64,000 nt of DNA, taken from Bagarius yarrelli. Taxonomy: Eukaryota; Chordata; Actinopteri; Siluriformes; Sisoridae. Shown here piece after piece: positions 23,701 through 64,000 of the stretch. The notes below the pieces were generated by a model. That model ran no database searches. It saw only the letters and a program-made list of their open reading frames with translations, and was not told the origin of the DNA. The stretch is taken from NCBI GenBank assembly GCA_005784505.1, contig VCAZ01000041.1, forward strand, positions 2,278,001 to 2,342,000, read 5' to 3'. Made by a program: the position numbers and the translations under genes. How positions within the stretch are numbered: position 1 is the stretch's first letter; each line of letters begins with the position of its first letter.

Positions 23701-24039
23701 TAAAAATTTATAAACGGCGTATTAATTTTAGGACCGTCATGTTTCCTCATAGCAGAAATAGAGGAAAAGGTCTGAGTTAAATGATCTGCCCATGCAACAC
23801 ACATGCTTACAGAGAAAAGAAATACCGTCACTTGCGGGGAAATACAAAGTCTGGACCTCATATCAGCTTTATTGGTCACAGGCTGCCCAAGAGTGCGTCT
23901 GGTATGTAAAAGACACGATATTGGTACGATTATTAAAAAAAAAACCTGGACACACGTCATTCGGTAGAATCCAATGACCACACAAGCAGGAGGTTTTTAT
24001 ATATTACACAAAAAGCCACCAATGGTAAGACTTCAATAA

Positions 24040-24540
24040 AAGTTTTTAGCAAAAATTCCACTTCTTTCTTTCCTTCTCTTTTCAGCTGATTATTTTGGAG
24101 GTTGCCAGAGTGAATCATCTGCATCCATCTAGCCCCATTCTCAGCATCCTTTTCACCCACACTTGCTAAATTCATGTCCTTATTTATCTATCTTCTCTTT
24201 GCCTCCTGACTACAGCTCCATCCTTTGACTAATATTTCTACTATCCCTCCTCTGCACATGTCCAAACCATTTCAATCTGTCCTCTATGACGTCTAACATG
24301 AGCTGTCACTCTGGTGTTCTTATTACTAATCCTGTCCAACTTCATCACTCCCAAAAAAAACTTTGACATCTTCAGTTCTTCTACCTCCAACTCTGGCTCC
24401 TGTCTCTTTCTCAGCGCTCCTGTCTCTAAATCATACAACAGAGCTGCCCTCACCACTGTCTTATACACTTCCTCTTTGATTTTTGCTGATGTCCCTTTGT
24501 CCTGCATCACCACTAGGGGGTGGAAGTTAGGATGTTGGTA
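24040..24540 (-). pseudogene. decayed LINE, reverse transcriptase C-terminal region (RTE-like)
   Basis: On the minus strand the peptide 'KEEVYKTVVRAALLYDLETGALRKRQEPELEVEELKM' (a 24627-24241 frame) and, after a break, 'EKDAENGARWMQMI' match the C-terminal end of common fish LINE polyproteins (family phrases KVYKTVVRPAMLYGLET and EEDAEDRVRWRQMI). Frame breaks show it is dead. It sits between the convergent r3hcc1 and loxl2 3' ends. Confidence 0.72.
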
Positions 24541-24712
24541 ATGGTCCATGCACTTTCTGGACCCCCAGAGATGTGTTTTATTAGTAGGAAGAGTGTGGAT
24601 TGGGTTTAGTAGGAAGCCCAACATCATGTTCTTTCATGGGCCCAAAAACTGCTAGTTTTCTGTTGTCACAGGTTTCGTATTAACATTAAAGAAAATGACT
24701 CATAAATATGTT

Positions 24713-26756
24713 TTTATTGTAGAAAACAAGGCACAATGTGAATAATACATTCAACAGTAAACACATCACGATGCGTTAACCACTCGAATGGCTGTAAACG
24801 CCCTCATAAAACGGAGGGCACAAGTTCACAAAACAGCAACAAGCTTATAGTTCCACATGGCTTTGATTTATTACAATTAACAAACAAACAAAAAATCCCT
24901 GAACGGTAGGAATAAATTATAAAGCATGCTTGATGAAATGGCTATTAAGGCAAAGAAGCTGACTGAGTGGAAAACGGTAGCACGAAGGATCAGGTGCTCT
25001 TATAAAATCTGCAAAGTTAAACAAAGATAAAAATAAAAATGTAAATATGAAAGTAATATGCAAAAGCACTATGTATTGCATGTAGCCTGGCGGTAGCTTG
25101 GCGTGATGTCACATGAGTAGAGAAATTACACTTAAAGTTTGTTTTCAAGTAGGCATGTGCTAAAAAAAAATTTAGTATTAGGAATTGGTTCATCGCTAAA
25201 GTTGTTTCCTGGTTTGCCTGCTAATAGAACACAGCGTAACGATTAGCATGGATAACGAACTAGCTGAAGTTGCAGGTTTGTGAGCTTTGACTAAAAGAGC
25301 TCGCTGTGTTTCTACATGCTGGCCATTCAGACAAAAATAGTTTGTTTTTGCTATTTTTGAAAAATGGCTAATTTCAAGTGATGGTTGTTTTTAGTACAGT
25401 ACGTCTCTCCTAAATTGACAACAGGAAGTAAAAATGTAATGATTGAAGGCATAACATTCGCGCATGTAATCAGCATCGCTTACGATTCCTTTTGTTGTTT
25501 GCACTGGAGCTAAAATTAGCTAACAAGTAGGCGGAGATATGTAATATGTTTATAAATTAAGGTGCACACTTGCATCATATCTTAACTAGCTAACCGTGGC
25601 TAAGAACTAGCTGGCTAGTACACAAATGTACATTTTTTTATGAACTGCATAGCAGCATGTAGCTATTATGTAGCGTTTGTGGACACCTGACCATCACATC
25701 CACAAGTAGTTTCCCAAACTGTTGCCACAATTCAAAAGCAGACAGTTGTCTGGAATGTCTACGTAAAATTTCCCAAAGACTTTTAGAATGACAATATCCC
25801 TGTGCACAAAGCCTGAGGACATGATGTTATGGGGAAAAAACCTATTATAATTATTATAACAGCAAATAAGGAAATGAATCTGGAACGAGATGTTCAACAA
25901 GCACACGTCACATGTTGGTTAGGTGTATATTGTAAGATAATGTGGCTTTTTCTTTACCATAGTGGTTGGTTCATTTGGTGTCTGTGAGAAAGTTACAATT
26001 CAATTAGAACTGCTGTTCTGAGTGATGGTAGCATGATAGTGGCTTGTTACTGTACATAGTAACAGGATCAACAGGCCTTAAACAGGCTTCATATAGTTTC
26101 TGACACTATGAATCCACATATTATGGGTAAAAATGTTAAAATACCACAAACCACACTAAAAAATATATATCTGAATAATTTGCATCACAGTTTAGTTCTT
26201 ATTTGGCACCAAAATCAGATCCAGAAATTTGAAAAAATAATCCTGATTATAATACCAGACCGATGATTCATTCGCTTACTCGTTAGCAACATTAGCATTG
26301 AAGATCCGGTTAAAAAAAACAAAAAAACAGCAAAATCTTGACTGATCTTGACTACACTTGGCATAAGGTAAAACTTTTACCTCTCCGAATCTACAAAACT
26401 CTTTGGTCACATTGATAAAGACACGACTATTAAAAAGAATTCTTTTGGGGAAAAAAACATCTATGAGGCACTAAACTATCATGTTAGCATTTACTTCATG
26501 ACATTCCCTACGGCAATAAATTACTATCGAGATGAGGAGCTAGATTTCCTGTGCTGTTGGTTGTGAGTCCATCGTGATACAGGCTGTGATGAAGGTGGTA
26601 AGGAAAGACATCGAATCTGCGAGACGGTAAACAAAGTAACGGTTGGTGCAGGATGGTCACGTCAGCATCTGCCCTCTAGTGGTTGGTTCTCTTCTCATGT
26701 TAGAAGTCCATCTTGGCTCTACTCCACTCCTCACGTTCTTCTCTTAGGTTAGTTTA
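24713..26756 (-). other. probable loxl2 3' UTR
   Basis: Downstream of the loxl2 stop on the minus strand there is no further coding signal. An AATAAA (plus-strand tttatt at 24713-24718) offers a poly(A) site about 2 kb away. It contains one Tc1-like fragment at 25670-25830. Confidence 0.4.
25670..25830 (+). mobile_element. Tc1-like element fragment
   Basis: Starts at the terminus 'gcgtttgtggacacctgacc' and includes 'ccaaactgttgccacaattc' and 'cctgtgcacaaagcctgagg'. Confidence 0.65.
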
Positions 26757-55198
<28,442 letters not shown>

Positions 55199-55227
55199 AC
55201 ACACAATTATTGTAGAGTAGCTGGAAT
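55199..55227 (-). other. loxl2 5' UTR part of the first coding exon
   Basis: The acceptor 'tttctcttag' ends at 55228, 29 bases before the first of three tandem ATGs. On the gene's strand a (GT)n run precedes the acceptor by about 15 bases. Confidence 0.65.
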
Positions 55228-55834
55228 CTAAGAGAAAGGAAAATACAACACACACACACACACACACAAAACATGACATTAACTCTCATGTATTTATTAT
55301 TCAAAATATTTTGGCGGTTATTAACGTGTGTTATCTTTTCGATGTTTCCTCATAAAGAGTAAACCCACTGAAATTCAGTTAGCTGCCAATGCTAAGTGTA
55401 ATTATTACAAGATGTTTATTGTATAAAGTATTTTTTAGCAATTAAGCAGCACTTCTGAGGTAAATATTGATCTTCCAGGCTGTTCTGTATCATTTATTTC
55501 ATCCCTGCATCTTTAAATTGTCTGTAAGTACAACCAGCTATGTACTAGCTAGTAAATGACCAACCTTAATATACAAGAAGTGTTACAAATACATCAAAAA
55601 GACACAAAAAATGAAAGACACAGTATCGTTATGCATTGACAAGGGTCTCACGATAAAACTTGTATCTGCAACTAAACACTGACGTGAACATGGAGGACAA
55701 AGATATTTTGTCCATCACCGAAATTAAATTACTTATTTTCTTAAAGCTTAACCTAAGTGTGTTCTGAAGTGCAGGCTATTTACCGTGAGGTTTGTGTTTA
55801 GCAATAAACCCAACACACCACAAATTGTTTAGGA

Positions 55835-55922
55835 AGTGGTGGCTTAGTGGTTAAGGTGTTGTATAAAAAGACACAGATGTAAGTCACTCTGGATAAGGGT
55901 GTCTACCAAATAATGTAACCGT
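55835..55922 (+). mobile_element. SINE family B copy with large internal deletion
   Basis: The head 'ggaagtggtggcttagtggt' joins directly to the tail 'agtcactctggataagggtg'. Confidence 0.75.
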
Positions 55923-56089
55923 TTAATGACATTGACTTTAACCAAAAAGGATTTTTATTCAGAATGTTCATTAGCCATGCAGTGATGTTCTCTCATATAC
56001 AAATTGTGTTTACATACAAATTTTTCTTATTAAATGCACAATACCTAGAACTGTATCTGTAAACTAAAAAGTCAATTTAACCTGAAATG

Positions 56090-56355
56090 ACGAAAGGCAG
56101 GAAGGGGACACCCTGGACAGGTTGCCAGTCCAATACAGGGCCACACACACACTCACATGGGCAATTTAGAATCATTAATCAAACTAACATACATGTTTCT
56201 AGACTGTGGGAGGAAACTGGAGTACCTGGGGTAAACCCACGCAAGCACGGGGAAAACTCCACCCCACACAGAAATACCCCTGCTGGGGAATCAAACCCAG
56301 ACCTTCTTGCTGTGAGGCAACAGTGCTAACCACTAAGCCATCACACTGCCCTATT
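56090..56355 (-). mobile_element. tRNA-headed SINE, family A
   Basis: Inverse order of the copy at 19893: 'ggttgccagtccaatacagg', 'tagactgtgggaggaaactg', 'ctggggaatcaaacccagac', 'ctaaccactaagcc'. In loxl2 intron 1. Confidence 0.85.
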
Positions 56356-58600
56356 GTATTTATCTATGCTTATCACCCCAGTTATTCTAAAATAATTTCC
56401 AAAAAGAGCTACTTTTTTTCATGTTCCTCAATATTGTTCATCTGTAATATTAAAGCGTACATTTCACTAGAAAAATAAGATAAACTATTCTTTTTTTTTT
56501 CTTTGTATTTTCCTTTTTTTTCTGATAAAAAGAAAACATCTGTCTTACATAAAACATTGTAGGGTTTCCCCTAAAGGACAGAACAAAAATCTTTCTAGAG
56601 TTACAACCTTTTTTCCCAGAGAGTGGATAGGCTGTGTTCTGTGTTGTTGAGTCACACCATCATCACTGCTATGAATGCAGAATTTAGAAGAAAACGGAAA
56701 GAAAATATAGCAACAAGAGTTTAATTCCATCAAGCAGGTCATTAAAGTGTCATTATAGGGCGGAACCCTATTCCTTATAATCAGCAGGTTGAACTTTCAA
56801 TTATTGGAGTTACTTGTGGATAATAACCAGATTCGGGCAGAATCTGCTAATACAAGAAACATAGTTCAAACCTTAAAATACCGAAATGTCAAGTAAATCC
56901 AGCTAGTGATGTATAACATGTAGCAAAAAAGCCACAGGATGAAAATAATTGCATATGTTCTAAAGTATGAATGAGATCCAGTGACTCATACAACACTAAA
57001 ACCTGAGATTCATTTTATACTCGCAACAGTCATCATCCCTGTCCACAATGTGCAGAGCAGAGATGTCTCCTAATATTGTAACATGATGCTTTTTCAAATG
57101 ACCCAACCCCCAACACTGGAATCTGAACAAAAGACAGTTTCAAATTCCAGAAATGAACTCACCTGTGCATGGAGTAATAAAATAGATAACGTTACAACTC
57201 TCTGTTTAAAACACAAGTTTTTTCTCTAAGCGATCTCAGTTTGCCATCACTGCATTACACACACACTTATTATTAAAGTAAATAAAAGTCTACAGTGGAT
57301 ATGACCTGGGAATCAAACCCATGATTTTCTGATCAGCAGTCCAACACCAAACTATAAAATGTCTCTATAAAGAAATTTCCATAACATTTGATGCACATTC
57401 AAACACTAAAACGGTAATTATCAGTCAATGAAAAAATTGGAAGACCACAGAAGGGCTGTATATTGACAAGGGCCTTACGTTATGATATATATCACAATAT
57501 ATTGCAATACAATACATTTTGCAAAAAAAATGAAAACAAATAGCTAAAAATAAAACAAATACAAAGCTGGAGGCGCTCTTATTTTTTTTTTTTCACCAGT
57601 TGTCAGCGACAACTACAGGAGTGGAGGAGGAAGTCGTTTCACAAGCACTGAGGGTGTTAATTAAACATTACTATGAACATAAATCAGTTTAAAAAATCAT
57701 TTTAAATATATATCAATAGTAGATTTCAGAATATCGATACACTCTGGTGAAAAAAATATTGCGATAGTTAGTTGCATCGATATTTTTACACAGCCGTAGA
57801 CCGCAGTGACATCATCAAGAACTGGGCGTCTCGAACAACATTAATTAAAGAATAAGACAAATACATAACAGAGGAGACTCTCAAGAGACCTACAGTATGT
57901 CAGCATAAAATCAGGAATATCTGACAAGTACTAATATTCATCACATGTCTGAACTAGCAGATAACGTAAGCCAGATGGAAGCCCTTCCTTAGAAAAAAAA
58001 AACATCTAGATCAAAAAGCCTGACTAACTCGAGCCAAATCCAGTATAAAAAGTGTTAATGTCCGAAGAGTCAAATTTCTAACTATATAAATATTCCACCA
58101 AAAGAATCATATACCCACAGTGCGCCATCATGCTTTAGTGCTGTTTTTCCTTAGCCAGAACCATCATCAAATCCATACAGCAGAAAATACCAGGATATCT
58201 TAGTAAATGCCTCCAGGTGTCTGCTAGACAACTATAGATGTAAAAGAATTTAAACTTTCAGCATGACAGTGACACGAAGCATAGAAAATCATCAAGGTTG
58301 AAAGGTAAAAGCAAAGATGATGGATTTGTATGTCATAGCCAGAGGCTAACATAGTAATAATCTGTGAGGTGACCTGAAGCATGCTAGATTGATGAATTGA
58401 TAATACTCGAGATGCACCCTAAAATTTATCCATATATGGATAAAATGACAATGATGAGTACAATGGTACCTGATACTAACTGAAAGACTTGTGTGTGTGC
58501 TGTAATAAAACCAAAAGGTGCTTCAACAAGGGGTGCACAACCAGCAAAAGTTTTTATTTTGGAAAAAAAATTCTATTTAACCTTTTTTTAAGGGTTTTCA
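56356..58600. other. loxl2 intron 1, little recognised
   Basis: AT-rich. A SINE-B head fragment in reverse lies at about 57300-57350 ('ctgggaatcaaacccatgat'). Otherwise no repeat or gene recognised. Confidence 0.45.
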
Positions 58601-58606
58601 GTTGAT

Positions 58607-59440
58607 TTTTATACTATTTTATACTATGAGAATGGAAATCTGCCAGTTTAACTGGGGTGTGTAAACTTTGTATATCTACTGTACACATAAATATGTACAG
58701 ATATCAAACACATATGTTATAACATTAAGTTAAGCTTAAATAACAGTCTAAAATACTCCTTAAACTAGTTTAGATCAGTTTTATACTAATAGAATCTTCA
58801 TGTTTAGAACCAATCTCCAACAAAGTATAAATTAAAAGCAGGTATGTTTAAACCAGTTTTAAACTAAAACTAGTTTTAATTATTAACAATAAGAGCAGTT
58901 TTTAATCTCAGGTTTAAAGCCGTATGATTGATGATGAAGTGCAGGACTAAGAGAGATGCATTTCAGGCATTCACTTCTCAAACTTTATTTGTGTGTCAAA
59001 TTATAATGTTACGCAGCACATAAACACTTACATGTAAACCAGATTCCCAATCAGTTCCATTTGGACCCGTGTGCTGTTTTTATTAAAAACCTTTGTTTTT
59101 ATAACCTTTGTTTTGTTTTAAAAACATTTGAACCAGTGCAACTTTGGTGTAAGTTATATTTTCCCTGTCTTATTCTTTCCAACCAGATTTAAAACCAGTC
59201 CAAATGATAAGATTTGCATGTATTTGGATTTAGATTGGATTTTTTAGTCGATTTTCATACTATTTTATACTATAGGGATGGAAATGGTTCATTTATTTTT
59301 TTACATAACAAAAATCTGCCAGTTTAACTTTGGTGTGTAAATTTGTACATCCATTGTACCTATAAATATGTACAGATATCGAACACATATATTATAACAT
59401 TGAGTTAAGCCTAAATATCAGTCTAAAATACTCCTTAAAC
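58607..59440. repeat. local direct duplication, two copies about 160-190 bp long
   Basis: 58607-58765 and 59249-59440 share order and wording: 'tactattttatacta', 'atctgccagtttaact', 'aaatatgtacagatatc', 'aacacatat', 'agtctaaaatactccttaaa'. The second copy has an insertion of about 30 bases. Confidence 0.85.
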
Positions 59441-59965
59441 TTTCCAACCAGTCTAAATTAAAAGTTTTAGATTTATTTAGATTAGTACAAGTTTCTCTTA
59501 ATAAAACCTCGATGTTACTCATTTCCACGCTAATCCATGTTACCCTGTTTAGACCAGGTTTTTTTCAAGTTAGTATAAATCAAATACCTGGATTTAGACC
59601 AGTACAGGTGATAGAAATCTACAAACTTTATATCTCTAATTTATCGTTTTATAGTACACAATTATACAATATTTCATGTTATAGATCTACAATTAGATTA
59701 TAGAAAAAATGTAATGTTAGCCATGACTTAATTTCTATCACAGGTGTTATTGTAACTATTACATGATTATAATATAATAATAAATATATATGATTAGAAA
59801 TATATATAAAGAGATAATTAAACTTTTCTATACAGATCATTAGAGTGTGTTGAAGTTTTGAAGATGTTGTAATCAGTGTAACGAGTTAAAGAGTTTGTTT
59901 GCTGTAAACACTCAGGAACTCGTTAGTAAAGAGTTAACAGGTCGTTGTGATCCTGAAACACTCAC

Positions 59966-60190
59966 CGTGGAAAAGTCACTCTAGACGGGTGAAGTCATCC
60001 AGCTGCTCCAGTTCACTGTTCCTCTTCCACACCGCACTCTCGCTCATTAAGTGCTCGCAGGGGTTTTGACTGCTTTCCCTTTCTCTCTTTCTCCTCCTCC
60101 TCCTCCTCCTCTTTTCCTGCCTCCGGAACAGGAGAACAGCCCCGTTAATTTGGGAAGACCCGCGCGCGCTGGAACGGCGATGACGAAACA
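59966..60190 (-). promoter_or_regulatory. candidate loxl2 first (non-coding) exon and promoter region
   Basis: A strong donor CACG/GTGAGT on the minus strand at 59966/59965 ends a GC-richer stretch with CpGs ('cccgcgcgcgctggaacggc', 60159-60178) and a purine run (gag)n. This is the only such island upstream of the first coding exon. The start of transcription cannot be placed. Confidence 0.55.
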
Positions 60191-60219
60191 TGAAAGGTCG
60201 GCACGTTTCTCACGAACTT

Positions 60220-60226
60220 TCAGCAC

Positions 60227-60260
<34 letters not shown>

Positions 60261-60862
60261 GGAGGGAGGGAGGTTTTAACTTTTTACACAACGCTTTATT
60301 ACACAAGCCACATATCATAAAAAAAAACAGTGACTGAATACATAAATACGTTTTAAATAATGTTAATGAATTAGTTTAACTATTAAAGTGGCAATTAATT
60401 TAGCTCTTTTGCAAAGTTACAACAGAGAGAGAGAGAATAGGAGAGAAGCAGTGAGAGAGAGAAGAGGAAAATGAGAGAGTGAGAGAGAAAGAAAATGAGA
60501 GAGATACAGAGAGGGGCGCAATAGAAGGAAAGAGAGAGAGAGAGAGTGAGGAAGGTAGAGAGAGACAGCGAGAGAAACAGAATGAGAGAGAGACAGCGAG
60601 AGAGAGAAATAGCGAGAAAGAATGAGAGAGGAAGAGTAACAGAGAGTGAAAGTGTGGGTGTGTGTGTGTGAAAGAGAGGGTGATGGTGTGAGAGAGAGAG
60701 AGAGTTTGTGTGTTTGTGTGTGTATGAGAGAAACAGATAGTGATGTGAGAGTGAGAGACAGAGTGAGAGAGAAAGAGAAATAAGGAGAGAGTGTGTGTGT
60801 TTGTGTGTGTGTATGAGAGAGAAAGACAAAGTGATTTAAATAAGAGAGAAAACGAAATAGGG

Positions 60863-60913
<51 letters not shown>

Positions 60914-60985
60914 TAGTGATAGATGAAGAGACTGAGAGAGAGAAAGAAATAGTCAGATAGAGAGAATGAGAGAGAGAGGTTAAAA
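60220..60985. repeat. GA-rich low-complexity stretch with (GT)n runs
   Basis: Hundreds of bases of gagaga with tgtgtg runs at 60655-60670, 60705-60722, 60790-60812 and 60868-60896. It gives a spurious minus-strand SLSLSL frame of 144 codons. Lies directly upstream of the loxl2 first exon. Confidence 0.93.
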
Positions 60986-61150
60986 TACCCCTAAACCTGA
61001 ATAAATCCTAAATAATCTGTATAATTCTGTAAAATAAATAAATAAATAAATAGATTTTCTTTCTAAACTTAATCCAAATTGCATCCAGCGGATCTGAAGA
61101 CTGGCCAGGAGTACAGTCTGAATTTGACATTAGGTCTTTACATAGTCCAG

Positions 61151-61151
<1 letters not shown>

Positions 61152-61196
<45 letters not shown>
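61152..61196. repeat. (CA)n microsatellite
   Basis: About twenty-two ca units between loxl2 and the Ly6-type gene. Confidence 0.96.
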
Positions 61197-61199
<3 letters not shown>

Positions 61200-62900
61200 T
61201 TCATTAATGCTTTTACATATAACAGCTGATTATGTATGTGTGAGGATTAAAAATATTGTCTATCCTGTGTCATTGTCATTTTATATTATAGTAAACAGAC
61301 AAATAAAAACATATCAACTAAAATCTACATTTACATTAAAAAAATGTAGTAAATATTCATCATATTAGACGGAACAATGCAGCTGTTTATGAAATACAAC
61401 AGAAATTCAAACTTTATTTAGCTTTATTTAGCCGTGCCTCATTCAGGTCCGTAGAACAGACAACAAATATACACAAACAAATCTTTGGCGAAAGCTCTAG
61501 AAATTTCTACCTGTTAAGTGCAAATTTATTTCTGACACTTTATTCTATATTAATTCATTATATGTTTTCTGTCTTTACATAAAACACAATACACATAATA
61601 CTCGTAAATGCTATGTTCAAGTATGAGGTGAACAGTGTTAGTAACGTCATGTAGAATGTAATGTTTAATACTTTATCTTAATTTATCTAAACTAATATAG
61701 CTAACAAATAATCTAAATCCAACAGACATAATATTTCCATTAATACACACTAAAGTCAGTCGATACACCAACGGTTAAACATTTAAGCTCAATCTAGCAA
61801 AATTTCTCCTTCGTTGTCCTTTTGTCGAAATAGACTAAAATCATTTAAATAGTAAAGGAAATATCCACGAATAAATTGATTTCTTCCCGAAAGTATTTTT
61901 TTTTGGTTGAAAATAGCTTATATTTAGACCTCAGCCTTTGTACGAAGGTTAGGAAAAGATGCTCATTTATAAGATTCATTTATCCATGAGAAAATCGCAG
62001 GAGCGAAAAACATTTACTAAAAACAGATAAAAATCATAAAGAGAAGCTGCGTCCAAAACTTTCCGCTTTTGGAAGTACGCTCAGTATATGATGTCATCAG
62101 TGTGTGCCGGCCAAAAAGTTATATTATGTATTTATTAAATTTAATAATAAATGAAAGTAAAATAAAATAATTAAAAAACACATTTAATACATCACATGCT
62201 GTACTGAACAATTGTACACAACATGTGTGTGCAGTTTAATTAATGTGTGAACATTTCCCTCACCTTCAGGACCAAAAATAGACGTGTGTGTGCAGTAAAA
62301 TGTTTTTAGGTGTGTGTGCATGAATAAAAAGTCAAATCATAGATTTTTTTTTAATTTATGGTTATAAATTATGATTTGTGATTGTTAGATTTCAAAAGGT
62401 TGTGATTTAATGAAATAAATGTTAAACCCTGGTTTATAGTAAGAATGTTGCTCTATTGCGGTTCTACAGGTTCACCATTCCAGAACATTTTACACTCAAT
62501 TGTTCATTAGTGATTGTTTACGATTTACTGTAAAACTGGACTTTTATCAATTATTTGAATATATTTAGTCTAATTGTCATGTTGTGATTTAATGTTAATC
62601 CAGGAATCATCATTATCAGTAAATTTATCAGTCTCAGCCAATAACATTTTTTTAGAATTTACTCAGTTAAAGTTTTTCTGTTTGTTTGTGGACAAAAAAG
62701 AGAAAGATTCCAAAAGGCAGGTTTGGTCACCACACACTGATGACATCAGATGGTTATGATTGGTTGATTAAAATGTTGATTTAGGATCAACAAAGAATGT
62801 TAATCCAGGATCACCTCCTTTTTGGCAAAATCCATTCCGTCGTCCATTAAGATAAACATTATTATTACCCCAACCAGTTCCACATTCCAAAATCTTATGC
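61200..62900. other. spacer between loxl2 and the Ly6-type gene
   Basis: AT-rich, no coding signal recognised. It must hold the 3' UTR of the Ly6-type gene at its right side. A poly(A) signal is not obvious. Confidence 0.45.
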
Positions 62901-62940
62901 TATAACACTAAATAACATGTCTTCTGGTGTTTATAGAATT

Positions 62941-63158
62941 TTACATGACGCTGACGGCGGCTCGGATCATCAGCGCTCCCAGGAGCAGGTTCAGGCTGGA
63001 GCTCAGTGCCACGGCGCCGTTGCCATTTTCTCCGTGACTGGGAGCGCGGTGCGGCCCGTTACACTCATTACTAAAACAGCACTCCAGCTTCATCCCCTCA
63101 TTACTCATGTGTGATTTATCACAGAACGATTTAAAGCTGCAGGACTTCATCACCGAGT
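62941..63158 (-). CDS. Ly6/uPAR-domain GPI-anchored protein, last coding exon
   Basis: The acceptor CTCTGCAG ends at 63159; the exon reads (D)SVMKSCSFKSFC...ECCFSNECN and ends after a hydrophobic tail. Closely placed Cys residues with a final CC-x4-CN (CCFSNECN) are the C-terminal signature of Ly6/uPAR three-finger domains. A hydrophilic GENGNGA stretch and the hydrophobic end (LNLLLGALMI) form a GPI-attachment signal, so the product should be a small cell-surface protein. The frame enters in phase 2. Upstream exons (signal peptide and first cysteines) lie past the right edge. A (GT)n run precedes the acceptor on the gene's strand. Fish have many such genes, so the particular one is not identified. 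Confidence 0.82.
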
Positions 63159-63172
63159 CTGCAGAGGAAAAA

Positions 63173-63199
63173 TACACACACACACACACACACACACAA
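63173..63199. repeat. (CA)n microsatellite
   Basis: About twelve ca units, a few bases upstream of the Ly6-type exon's acceptor on the minus strand. Confidence 0.93.
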
Positions 63200-63239
63200 A
63201 ATAAGCTTTTATTTGTTAATGTGCTGCACAAAAAGAACT

Positions 63240-63660
63240 GGGAAGTGTGTACTACACTTCTGTATAGTATGATTACAGGTATTACGAATAAAAGTCGAAC
63301 ACCATGTTGATATTGTCACATGACATATGATGTCACAACGGCGTAAATATAAAGTTGGACAATGTTTAACTTGAATTATGTTAAAACAAGTGCAATTTAA
63401 AGACAAGGAACGATGTTTCTAAGCACTTAAAGCTAAATTGAAGCTTGCAGCATATGATGAGTCGTCTCTCCCGCGGCCTCATGGGATAGATAAGTGTACA
63501 TCGTATGCATAGTTGAAAATCCGGGTGGGAATAGTAGGTCATCTGGGAACTTTTCGCCTAGTGTAATTTCCATACTAAGGATTTGGATATACTGCTTGCC
63601 TACTCTGCCTCACAATACTATTTAGTTTTGCCTACTATATAGTATGGAAGCATGTGATTT
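63240..63660. repeat. dispersed repeat related to 30000-30160 and 50860-51000
   Basis: 'caccatgttgatattgtcac' and 'tactatatagtatggaagca' recall the other two sites. Boundaries unclear. Confidence 0.4.
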
Positions 63661-64000
63661 TGATCTGAGCTACAGTAAACTGATTTCAGGATCAATGCAG
63701 AAACTTAAACCTGAACCTCAAAATATATTTTACTTTTCCAAATGTAGACCAATGACAGGATGAATGTTTGTTCATGTTCAGTGTTGATTTTATTTAGAGC
63801 TAAAGGAATACACAGAATCCGAGTTTATTTAAATCTCAGGTTAAAAAATACAACCAAACTTCTGTGTACAGCCTGAAGTGTTTTTTTTCTGTCTCTGGTG
63901 TTACAGCTGCAGAGACGTCCTAGCAATGAGACACAACACTATGATAAATACATACAGGCAGGAGCGCCGCTAGCGATTTTGGGCCGGATGAAATAATATG

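Noticed and set aside
60395..60829. 144-codon minus-strand SLSLSL frame
   Set aside because: Pure GA low-complexity DNA; any such tract stays open.

Overview
The window is vertebrate nuclear DNA, almost certainly from a ray-finned fish and plausibly a catfish-like (otophysan) species. Four protein-coding genes with GT-AG introns can be followed exon by exon and match vertebrate families, and a fifth enters from the right edge. The remainder is AT-rich and full of tRNA-headed SINEs, short hAT/Tc1-like elements, non-LTR retrotransposon tails and long (GATA), (CA), (CT) and compound microsatellites. The species placement rests on repeat style and codon-level resemblance only; no search was possible.

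Layout. (1) 1117-3355, minus: first two coding exons of a secreted frizzled-related protein (sfrp1/5-type Frizzled domain); the netrin-like half lies beyond base 1. (2) 12256-15130, plus: golga7, five coding exons, 144 aa, complete. (3) 19240-23114, plus: r3hcc1, seven coding exons, at least 374 aa, with an unresolved start. (4) 26757-55198 (5' exon near 60 kb), minus: loxl2, thirteen coding exons, 741 aa, complete, with four SRCR domains and a lysyl oxidase domain. (5) 62941-63158, minus: last exon of a Ly6/uPAR-type GPI-anchored protein whose other exons lie past 64000. r3hcc1 and loxl2 are tail-to-tail; sfrp and golga7 are head-to-head about 9 kb apart.

The neighbourhood joins genes that in human sit in two parts of 8p (SFRP1-GOLGA7 at 8p11 and R3HCC1-LOXL2 at 8p21), which supports reading them as the 8p-type paralogues rather than the 10q24 set (SFRP5-GOLGA7B-R3HCC1L-LOXL4). 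The genes are not an operon and do not share one pathway. loxl2 is a copper amine oxidase of the extracellular matrix, sfrp a secreted Wnt antagonist, golga7 a palmitoyltransferase partner, and r3hcc1 a poorly understood R3H protein.

I found no new molecular system. The most unusual items are: a 71-bp near-perfect inverted repeat (70/71 pairs) beside a loxl2 exon; CA/GT repeats abutting many loxl2 splice sites; a Trp-to-Ser change three residues before the loxl2 cofactor tyrosine; a possible CTG start in r3hcc1; and an intron inside the Frizzled domain of the sfrp gene.
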